This document shows, piece by piece, positions 57,826 to 64,000 of a DNA stretch of 64,000 nucleotides. Numbering within the stretch: the first letter of the stretch is position 1; each line of letters opens with the position of its first letter. The position numbers and the translations under genes are program-made. The notes beneath the pieces were generated by a model that saw only the letters and a program-made list of their open reading frames with translations, was not told where the DNA came from and did no database searches. Source of the DNA: CAZIVO01 sp964542765 (GTDB lineage: Bacteria > Planctomycetota > UBA1135 > UBA2386); NCBI GenBank assembly GCA_964542765.1, contig CAZIVO010000005.1, positions 1 to 64,000 on the forward strand, written 5' to 3'.

Positions 57826-58928
57826 AGGGGGCTCCCCGCAACCTCAGGAGCAAGGGCTTGCCGGTATGCCCTGGCGTAGCCGTTCGCGGTGTCTGCCCAT
57901 GAGAATCGGGCTGCCCTCTGTCGACCTTTTTGTACCAGCTCCCTGCCGAGGTCTCGATCGTTCAGGACCGCACCGATCGATTGTGCGATCTTTGCCGGTT
58001 CGTTTGCGACGCAGTAGTGAGCTGCCGTACCCAGCACTTCCCGCAAGGCCTCAGCATCGCCTGCGATAACGGGTGTCCCGAGAGCCATCGCCTCGAGAGG
58101 AGGAAAGCCGAAACCTTCGAGGAGGGATGGGTAAACGAGTGCGCGTGCGTTTGCGATGTGAGCGTAGACCGTTGCATCATCGGCCTGCTGTAGCCAGCGA
58201 AGCCATCCCTGGCTCTGGGCTTTCCGCAGTGCGTCTACCGTTTCGTGGCATTCCCAACCGGGGCGACCGATCACGACCAGCAGTGGCCGGGGGTCCGGCA
58301 AGAGTTGCCACGCCTCGAGCAAGCGCTGGTGATTCTTGCGCGGTTCGATGGTGCCGACGCAGGTCACGAATGAGCGCTCAGGGATGGGGTTGGGTCCAGG
58401 CTGGGCTGGCACGTGATCCGATCCGAAGGGTACGACCACGAGCTTGCTCTCGGGCAGGCCGAGGAGCCGCTGTGCGGATTTCGCGGTGGCCCTCGTGGGT
58501 GTGACAATCAAGCGAGCTTGCTGCGCTGCACGGTGACACCGTTCCAGAAGGACAGCACTCTGCTCGGCACCGTGGTAGTTCTCGTCCTCGGCAAAAGCCA
58601 GATCGTGCAGGGTCAAGACCACGGAGCTACTGGCGATGGGCGGGTGGATGTAGTCTGTCCAGTGGAACACGGGTACCGAGGCGCATAACCGTTCCGCGCC
58701 AAGCCCGAGCCGTGACAGTATTGGCAGGGAGCGGCCAGGGACGGGCCAGCGATGAAGGCGAGCTCCTGCCGGCACCGTGGCTGGCACGCGCGCGCGCGCC
58801 ATGCTGTGTGCGAAGAGTTGCGGCTCGATTTCACCCTTTGCTGCCAGGGCGCGAACCAGTTCGCGCACGGCGCGCCCGATGCCGGATGTGGTGAGGACCG
58901 CAGGTCGATAATCAATGCCAACGCGCAT
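57822..58928 (-). CDS. family 4 glycosyltransferase (first gene of a trio)
   Basis: A 368-residue GT-B enzyme. It starts RVGIDYRPAVLTTSGIGRAVRELVRAL, with VLTLHDLAFAEDENYHG in the acceptor domain, then FVTCVGTIEPRKNHQRLLEAW and PSLLEGFGFPPLEAMALGTP with the E-x7-E donor site. ATG 58928 begins the family-like N-terminus; the frame extends 11 codons upstream without support. No ribosome binding site is clear. It heads a three-gene operon of similar but distinct GT4 enzymes, probably acting in turn on one glycan. Confidence 0.85.
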   Translation of the reverse strand: MRVGIDYRPAVLTTSGIGRAVRELVRALAAKGEIEPQLFAHSMARARVPATVPAGARLHRWPVPGRSLPILSRLGLGAERLCASVPVFHWTDYIHPPIASSSVVLTLHDLAFAEDENYHGAEQSAVLLERCHRAAQQARLIVTPTRATAKSAQRLLGLPESKLVVVPFGSDHVPAQPGPNPIPERSFVTCVGTIEPRKNHQRLLEAWQLLPDPRPLLVVIGRPGWECHETVDALRKAQSQGWLRWLQQADDATVYAHIANARALVYPSLLEGFGFPPLEAMALGTPVIAGDAEALREVLGTAAHYCVANEPAKIAQSIGAVLNDRDLGRELVQKGRQRAARFSWADTANGYARAYRQALAPEVAGSPL

Positions 58929-59228
58929 GGCCGCATGACAGTGATAACAGATGGAAGCCACAAGACGACGGGCCGATCGGCCGGGTTTGCTTCGACGGCT
59001 GTGATCACCCGATCCTGCGGCGTTTTCTGCGCATCCGGGGTGGGAGGGTGTCGCCCCGGCACGATGTCCCGGATCCGGCCCATGCTCCGGGGGTTTGGCG
59101 GTGATCGGGCATCTGGCTGGAGGGCAGGCCTATTTTGGTGCTCGAAAGGGCGATGTCATGGGACATCTGCTACCGCGATGTAACGAATGCCTCCTGCCGG
59201 GATATGCTTCCTTGGGTTCTTCCAGCAC
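58929..59228. other. 300-base divergent intergenic region
   Basis: It lies between the GT4 trio and the secreted protein gene. A tight hairpin, GATGTC/GACATC with an ATGG loop, is at 59152-59167. TATGCT (59203-59208) lies 20 bases before ATG 59229. No gene is seen. Confidence 0.35.
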
Positions 59229-60773
59229 ATGTCTGTCCACCGTCCCTTCCTACTGGTCGCTCTGGCGGCGCTGTTCGCCGTTTCGAGCACATGGTTTGGT
59301 CTCACCGTTCTCGCGACCGAAGGTCCGGCCTTCTCTTTCCCCGATGAGAGCGTCCTCGTGGAGCCGGTGCTGCTGCCCGAATCTTCGCCCGAAGAAGTGG
59401 GCGCTTCGCCGCCCGGTGTGACGATTCGATTGCGGCCGAAGGCTCGTGTTCTCCCGCCCCGTGCCTCGCCGCCTTGCCGCTTGCTGCGCGGCACGCGAGA
59501 AGTGTCAGGGAAAGTAGCTTGGGTCGCGGGTTCTGCGGCCTTGCCGGTAGGGCCGCATCGCAAGAGGGGTCGGCAGCTCGTGCGTGTGAGTCTGCCCACC
59601 GGCGAGGAATTTCATGCGGTGGTCACCCTCTCCCCCGACGAGGAAGAGATTCCGACAGTCGTTCTGGGCGGACCGTTCAGTTATCGATCCAGGGTTGTTG
59701 ATCGGGATGGCCACGCCATCGCCGATGCCAGGGTTTGGCTTGCAGGTCGTGAGTCGAAGAGCGATGGCGACGGGCGGTTTTTGGTCGAGAATCTACCCAT
59801 TCGTTCAGGCTTACCAATGGTGATCCGGGCGCAGGGGAAGGCGACGCTCTTTCGTATTCTCGATCTCGCTGACGCACATCTTCGTGGTGATCTTCCGGCG
59901 CACGCTCTGGAGGATGGCGTCAGTCTCCACGTTCAACTGGCAGCTCCGATCTCGGGCGATGCTCCGCTCGGTCGGGTGTATCTCATGCCTGCGGATCAGG
60001 GCGGTGACAGTCGTTTGCGTCACTACCCATTCTTTCTTGCCGAGCATGGTGGCGGGATCAGCTTGAGTTCCGAAGGAACCTGCAAGATCGAAGGCTTGCC
60101 CCGTGGTGTGGAGGTGCGCGTTGTTGCTCATCATCCTCGTTTGCGAATCGAGTCATCGGTCGTTGTTGAACTGGGTGATGACGTGAATTACGCGATGGTC
60201 AAGGGGGCGGAGGCTCCGCTGCTATCCGGACGCGTCGTCGATTTGGCCGGGCAGCCAGCGCCGGGAGCCTCCGTGGTCAGTAGTGCCGATCGTGATGGCG
60301 AGTTCATCGCGCATGGTCAACTCCTTGGCTGGGTCCTGCCACCGGCTGTATTCCTGTCGGATTGTGACTGGGCCATGGCCGATGGAGATGGCCGTTTCCT
60401 GCTCGCGCGTTCGGAGACGAACAGCTACGTCACCGTGGTTGCGCCGGGCTGTCACGGCATCCAGCAGAAGATCATGGGGCGAGCCCAAAATCTGGATCGC
60501 CAGTTCGTATTGCCGCATGTCGCACAAGGCGTGGAGTCGGGTGATGGCCCGGCCTTGGATGTTCGGGTGGGTCGTCCGGTGCGGATGCGCATCTGGCAAC
60601 GGGCCCAGAGCTTGACGACCTGGTTTCCGTGGACGCCGGACCGACCGTATCACCTGGATTTGAAGGAGCCGGTCCTGATGGATGTGGATATCGAGATTGA
60701 TGGCCGGGACGAAGTCGTCACCGTCAAGGATGTTGCGGTGGTCGGCCGTGTGCCGCTGCAGGTGCCGAACTAG
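59229..60773 (+). CDS. secreted protein with carboxypeptidase-regulatory-like domains
   Basis: A 514-residue protein with an N-terminal hydrophobic segment (FLLVALAALFAVSSTWFGLTVL). It holds at least two beta-sandwich domains of the carboxypeptidase regulatory-like kind: SRVVDRDGHAIADARVWLAG, with DGDGRFLVENLP, and LSGRVVDLAGQPAPGASVV, with MADGDGRFLLAR. Such domains are common in large secreted planctomycete proteins and serve as binding or spacer modules. No catalytic domain is recognised. ATG 59229 fits the signal; the frame is open to 59187. A candidate RNA gene follows. Confidence 0.75.
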   Translation: MSVHRPFLLVALAALFAVSSTWFGLTVLATEGPAFSFPDESVLVEPVLLPESSPEEVGASPPGVTIRLRPKARVLPPRASPPCRLLRGTREVSGKVAWVAGSAALPVGPHRKRGRQLVRVSLPTGEEFHAVVTLSPDEEEIPTVVLGGPFSYRSRVVDRDGHAIADARVWLAGRESKSDGDGRFLVENLPIRSGLPMVIRAQGKATLFRILDLADAHLRGDLPAHALEDGVSLHVQLAAPISGDAPLGRVYLMPADQGGDSRLRHYPFFLAEHGGGISLSSEGTCKIEGLPRGVEVRVVAHHPRLRIESSVVVELGDDVNYAMVKGAEAPLLSGRVVDLAGQPAPGASVVSSADRDGEFIAHGQLLGWVLPPAVFLSDCDWAMADGDGRFLLARSETNSYVTVVAPGCHGIQQKIMGRAQNLDRQFVLPHVAQGVESGDGPALDVRVGRPVRMRIWQRAQSLTTWFPWTPDRPYHLDLKEPVLMDVDIEIDGRDEVVTVKDVAVVGRVPLQVPN

Positions 60774-60904
60774 AAGTCTGCGGGAAGGATTCACCCATTG
60801 GTCTCGGATCGAGAGACTTCCTGGGCCCCGTGTGAATGGAGCTTTGGCCCGGGAGGAGCGATGCTCATCGATCGATGGCCCCGGCCTCTGATTTCGAGGT
60901 AGTG

Positions 60905-61090
60905 TTGAGGTGGAAACCTCGGGCAAGGATCGGGGTTTCCAGGCCACCTCGAACGGCTCTCGAGCCGGGTGGGTGGTTCTATGCGTTGTGCTGCCGGAAT
61001 CTTGGTGGGTGACGGCAGCCGGTTCTTTTCTGTTGTGTGAGGTTCGAGGCCGCAGATGGCATGACGCTGTCTGCGGCCTCAGCCTTTTGC
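60905..61090 (+). ncRNA. candidate structured RNA with several hairpins and an intrinsic terminator
   Basis: Between two plus-strand genes, four hairpins lie in a row. One is GAGGTGG/CCACCTC (60907-60913 with 60944-60950), extended by AAACC/GGTTT. The second is CGGCTC/GAGCCG (60954-60967), the third GCTGCCG/CGGCAGC (60990-60996 with 61013-61019), and the last is an 11-base perfect stem followed by TTTT. No good open frame fits. Such dense pairing suggests a small RNA or a structured 3' end of the upstream message. It does not match SRP RNA, 6S or RNase P by eye. Confidence 0.45.
61046..61088 (+). terminator. intrinsic terminator
   Basis: GAGGCCGCAGA (61046-61056) and TCTGCGGCCTC (61070-61080) form a perfect 11-base stem with a 13-base loop, followed by AGCC and TTTT (61085-61088). 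It is the best intrinsic terminator in the window and lies just before the HD gene's promoter. Confidence 0.75.
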
Positions 61091-61112
61091 CACCATCTGG
61101 CTGACTTGGCGT

Positions 61113-61118
61113 TATCGT
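61113..61118 (+). promoter_or_regulatory. -10 box (TATCGT) of the HD-domain gene
   Basis: TATCGT ends seven bases before ATG 61126, with TTGCCA (61087-61092) 20 bases further up. No Shine-Dalgarno is present, so a leaderless transcript is likely. Confidence 0.4.
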
Positions 61119-61125
61119 GGCAGAT

Positions 61126-62490
61126 ATGTCATCGCTTGGCCGCGGCACTGTTATTTTGCGAGATCCCGTTCATGGGGATATCGAACTGACACGCGAAGAG
61201 GTCGCGGTCATCGACACCCCTGAGTTCCAGAGGTTGCGTGGTATCAAGCAACTGGGCACGGCTTATCTCGTGTTTCCCGGAGCCGTGCACACACGATTCG
61301 AGCACTCGATCGGGACCCTGCACATGGCCGAGAGGATGCTCGAGGCAGCGAACAAGAATGCCGCCCGTGACCCGGAACGTTGCTTGGGGGTGACACCGCA
61401 AGAGCGGCGCGTCCTGAGGCTGGCGGCGCTGGTGCATGACATCACTCATGTCCCTTTCGGTCACAATATAGAGGATCAGACGGGGTTGCTATCCAGGCAC
61501 GACGAGCCTTCGCGATTCGAGAAGGTTCTCGGTGATACCCGGATTGGATCGGTTCTGGAGGGCTTCGGTGTTCGCGATGAAATCATCTCGATCCTCGCTG
61601 ACCGAGGAGGAGAGATCCCTGAGTTTTGGCATCAGGTTCTTTCTGACACGATCGACTGTGATCTGATGGACTACCTCAAGCGGGATGCCTACTACACGGG
61701 TTTGGAACTTCGCTACGACCAGCGGGTGGCAGACTATTTTCGCATTGACCGATCGAGTGGGCGTTTGTTTGTCGATTGCGAAAAGAACGGCATGCTGCGC
61801 GAGGACATCATGTCCGAGCTGCTGCGCATGCTGGAGACCCGCTATCACTTTTCGGAGCGCGTCTACTATCACCACGCCAAAATTTCGGCGGGTGCGTTGA
61901 TCGCGCGAATGGTGGAGTTGGCACTGCGCTCGGGCGGGCTTTCGGCCGAGGATCTGCAGAGCAGCACGGACCAGTCCCTCCTGGAGGCCTTGGCGCATGT
62001 GGATCTTGGCGATGCCGATGACAATGAGAAGATGCGTCGCTTTGCGGCTCGCTTTTCACGGCGAGAATTGCCCAAGCGTGTTCTGGTCCTGCCGGTCTAC
62101 CAGAATCGCGAGATCCAGGAACTGCTTCTGCAGGAGTATTTCCAGCCCGGTTCGCCCGAGAAACGCTTTGCCTGGGAGACGGAGATGGAGGATCGGGCCA
62201 GGGCTGAGTTCGACCAGGACCTGGACGTGATCATGTACTGTCCCGCGCGCAGTATGCAGCTCAAGCAGGCGCATACATTGGTGAGCTTGCCCGAGAGCGA
62301 GGGGAGGATTCTTCCTCTATCCAACTTTGCTGCCGAGATACCGCGCCTTCGGGATATCGAGGCGAGTTGCCTGCGCCTGTGGAAACTTTATGTCTTCACG
62401 TCGAGCAACGACCCATTGGTTCGCCGTCGGCTCCAGGAGATCTGTCTCGAGGCTCTCCCCAGGGGTTGTGAGAACGCCCTTAAACTGTGA
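61126..62490 (+). CDS. HD-domain phosphohydrolase (SAMHD1/dGTPase-like)
   Basis: A 454-residue HD-superfamily hydrolase. It begins RDPVHGDIELTREEVAVIDTPEFQRLRGIKQLG, then HTRFEHSIGTLHMAERM (metal His near residue 60), LAALVHDITHVPFGH with the HD pair, and SDTIDCDLMDYLKRDAYYTG with the final Asp. This matches the SAMHD1-like branch, which hydrolyses dNTPs or related nucleotides. The ATG at 61126 is chosen over GTG 61117 because of the TATCGT box seven bases upstream. It converges with the SDR gene. The substrate is inferred. Confidence 0.87.
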   Translation: MSSLGRGTVILRDPVHGDIELTREEVAVIDTPEFQRLRGIKQLGTAYLVFPGAVHTRFEHSIGTLHMAERMLEAANKNAARDPERCLGVTPQERRVLRLAALVHDITHVPFGHNIEDQTGLLSRHDEPSRFEKVLGDTRIGSVLEGFGVRDEIISILADRGGEIPEFWHQVLSDTIDCDLMDYLKRDAYYTGLELRYDQRVADYFRIDRSSGRLFVDCEKNGMLREDIMSELLRMLETRYHFSERVYYHHAKISAGALIARMVELALRSGGLSAEDLQSSTDQSLLEALAHVDLGDADDNEKMRRFAARFSRRELPKRVLVLPVYQNREIQELLLQEYFQPGSPEKRFAWETEMEDRARAEFDQDLDVIMYCPARSMQLKQAHTLVSLPESEGRILPLSNFAAEIPRLRDIEASCLRLWKLYVFTSSNDPLVRRRLQEICLEALPRGCENALKL

Positions 62491-62505
62491 TCCGGTAGCG
62501 GAGGG

Positions 62506-63567
62506 TCAGCTCTGGTAGCGAGCCTTGATCTGCGGCACCAGGTAATCGTCGAAGGCCTGCTTCAGGTCGTGCGCGGGAGCAAAACCCCAATCCCTGCGTG
62601 CGGCCGTGTCATCAACATCGGCTGGCCATGAATCGACGATGGCCTGACGCTGTGTGTCGGATACGAAGTCGATCTGCGCGTCGGGGAAGTGGGACAGCAC
62701 CAGCTCTGCGAGCTTGCCGGCGCTGGCGCTGAAGCCGCGGACGTTGTAGACGGATTGTGTTAGCGAGTTTGCCTTGCCCTTGCCAAGTGCGAGGATGGCC
62801 CGGACAGCATCCGGCATGGTCAAGAATGGAATGCAGGTGTCAGGGCGGACGAAGCAGGCGTAGGCCTTTCCTTCTGCCGCAGCATGGATCATCTCCGGGG
62901 CGAAGTCGCTGGTACCTCCGGAGGGCAGGGTTTCCGCACTGATCAGTCCGGGGAAGCGCAGGCACCGGAAGTCCAAGATTTGTTCGATGCGATCCTGCGC
63001 GAGTTGTCGGTGGTGGCGTGCGTAGTAACGGCCGAGGTGTTCACAGTAGAGCTTGTTGCAGCCGTACATGGTGATTGGATGGAGGTAATCGTCTTCACCA
63101 ATGGCTCCGGCGGACTGCTTGGTCTCGAGATCGGAGAGTCCGTGCGCGGCGATGGAACTGGGGAAGACGAATTTCACCTTCTGCCCGTGGGAGCGGGCTT
63201 GTTCGGCAGCCAGACGCAGGAGTTCGAGGGTTCCGCCAACATTGACTTCGTGTGCTGTTTCCGGGGTGAACTCGGCTCTCGTCGAGAGCAAGGCCGCCAG
63301 ATGATAGATGGCCCGGATCTCGAACATCGCGAGCAGGCGGCCGAGCAAGGAGCGGTCGCAGATGTCGCCGATGAAGGTCTCCAGACACAGTTCGCGCAGT
63401 TCTGCATCGAGTTCGCGGATATCGACAGCGATGATGTCGCGTTGGCCGGCGCCGTGGAGCGATCGAATCAAGCTTTGTCCAACTTCGCCGCCAGCGCCGG
63501 TGATCAGGGTTGCGGTATGCCGACGCCCGCCGCGGGGCGCAGAGGACTGTGTGGAGGTGCTGGTCAT
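62506..63567 (-). CDS. NAD-dependent epimerase/dehydratase, SDR-type threonine dehydrogenase-like
   Basis: A 353-residue extended SDR with the Rossmann LITGAGGEVGQSLIRSLHG near the N-terminus, the catalytic Tyr and Lys in MYGCNKLYCEHLGR, and GLISAETLPSGGTSDFAPEMI. The C-terminal part has CFVRPDTCIPFLTMPDAVRAIL and SWPADVDDTAARRDWGF. These last segments match the SDR-type L-threonine 3-dehydrogenase group rather than sugar epimerases, although a sugar substrate is not excluded. A zinc-type Tdh with kbl also exists at 27.7 kb. It lies five bases after the exonuclease gene on the same strand. Confidence 0.8.
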   Translation of the reverse strand: MTSTSTQSSAPRGGRRHTATLITGAGGEVGQSLIRSLHGAGQRDIIAVDIRELDAELRELCLETFIGDICDRSLLGRLLAMFEIRAIYHLAALLSTRAEFTPETAHEVNVGGTLELLRLAAEQARSHGQKVKFVFPSSIAAHGLSDLETKQSAGAIGEDDYLHPITMYGCNKLYCEHLGRYYARHHRQLAQDRIEQILDFRCLRFPGLISAETLPSGGTSDFAPEMIHAAAEGKAYACFVRPDTCIPFLTMPDAVRAILALGKGKANSLTQSVYNVRGFSASAGKLAELVLSHFPDAQIDFVSDTQRQAIVDSWPADVDDTAARRDWGFAPAHDLKQAFDDYLVPQIKARYQS

Positions 63568-63572
63568 TGTGG

Positions 63573-64000
63573 CTAGGAGCTTTGAGTGAAGCGCAGCAAC
63601 CGGTCTCGAACGCAGTTGTAGACCGCGCTGGTCGCCCGAACATCATGAGCATTGTAGGTGGCGATATTCTCGATTTCGCCTCGTGCGTAGGCGGGGGCAA
63701 CCATCGATCCGTCCATCTCACCCTTTGGACTTTCGATACCCAGTGACCAGCAGACAACATCGAGAGTCGAGGGGCCTCGCCATCTTCCGCCGAGAATCGG
63801 GAGCAGGTCGATGTGTCGTTGATTTGACCAGCGTCGGGAGACGAGGTCCACGTGGACATCGATTTCGTGGATGAGGCTACGGCCGATCAGGAAAGGCACG
63901 TCGAAGCCTGTTCCATTGAAGCTGACAACCCGCTTGGACAGTGCTGCAAGACACCAGAAGGCGCGGAGGAGGTCGGCTTCCGACATCGGGCGGATCCACT
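63573..64000 (-). CDS. PolB-like 3'-5' exonuclease, partial
   Basis: The frame stays open to the window edge, so this is the C-terminal part (about 140 residues) of a longer protein. It has VVSFNGTGFDVPFLIGRSL (exonuclease II-like motif with Asp), HIDLLPILGGRWRG, STLDVVCWSLGIESPKGEMDGS and IATYNAHDVRATSAVY with the final Asp. This matches predicted 3'-5' exonucleases related to family B polymerase proofreading domains (DNA_pol_B_exo2 type). The first DxE motif lies beyond the window. It is followed by the SDR gene after five bases. Confidence 0.8.
   Translation of the reverse strand, partial: WIRPMSEADLLRAFWCLAALSKRVVSFNGTGFDVPFLIGRSLIHEIDVHVDLVSRRWSNQRHIDLLPILGGRWRGPSTLDVVCWSLGIESPKGEMDGSMVAPAYARGEIENIATYNAHDVRATSAVYNCVRDRLLRFTQSS

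Noticed and set aside
60910..61104. 64-codon plus-strand frame over the hairpin cluster
   Set aside because: It runs through several perfect inverted repeats and the terminator, with no start signal; an RNA explanation fits better.

Overview
The window is a GC-rich bacterial chromosome segment, most likely from a member of the Planctomycetota. The best evidence is the cluster at 38.8-44.9 kb: a PSCyt1/DUF1549/DUF1553 cytochrome-like giant, a DUF1501 protein and a sulfatase. Supporting signs are a DUF5690 transporter, a membrane pyrophosphatase and several secreted proteins that share a C-terminal domain common in some planctomycete genomes. This assignment is inference from protein families; no rRNA, tRNA, CRISPR array or intact insertion sequence was seen.

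Layout. 0-4.4 kb: tail of a caspase-like protein, a DUF5690 transporter with a YhhN protein, and an FtsX/LolD-type ABC pair. 4.4-10.4 kb: an AddA/AddB-like helicase-nuclease pair. 10.4-16.7 kb: a lone glycosyltransferase N-domain, thyA-folA, thioredoxin reductase, a lipoprotein, an ABC ATPase and a PQQ-type sugar dehydrogenase. 16.8-24.0 kb: surface polysaccharide functions (TIGR03087-like and GT4 glycosyltransferases, flippase, GT2), a leucine-dehydrogenase-like enzyme and a type II methionine aminopeptidase. 24.1-30.2 kb: DUF1028 lipoprotein, MsrP with a tiny membrane protein, the threonine catabolism pair kbl/tdh, a thioesterase and a fluoride channel. 30.2-38.4 kb: accessory stretch with a metallopeptidase-DUF6807 fusion, small unknown genes, a MORN lipoprotein, a desaturase, a kelch protein and diverged intergenic repeats. 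38.8-46.0 kb: the planctomycete degradation-type cluster and two small secreted proteins. 46.3-55.7 kb: a stand-alone Clp-N protein, a YyaL-like protein, RsfS, the pyrophosphatase, a four-gene ABC/DedA operon and an FHA protein. 55.7-64 kb: three overlapping GT4 genes, a large secreted protein, a candidate structured RNA, an HD phosphohydrolase, an SDR-type threonine dehydrogenase-like enzyme and the end of a 3'-5' exonuclease.

How the genes work together. Clear units are thyA-folA (thymidylate and folate), kbl-tdh (threonine to glycine and acetyl-CoA), the helicase-nuclease pair (double-strand break processing), the flippase and glycosyltransferases (envelope polysaccharide), and the DUF1549-DUF1501-sulfatase cluster (secreted polymer use). 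Many start codons have no Shine-Dalgarno sequence but carry a TANNNT box 6-9 nt upstream, which suggests that leaderless transcripts are common.

The most unusual items are the multi-hairpin RNA candidate at about 60.9-61.1 kb, the leaderless-type promoters, the metallopeptidase-DUF6807 fusion, the shared C-terminal domain family, the diverged intergenic repeat pair at 32.9 and 36.7 kb, and a DedA protein with a RuvA-like tail. All assignments rest on reading motifs by eye; no database search was possible.
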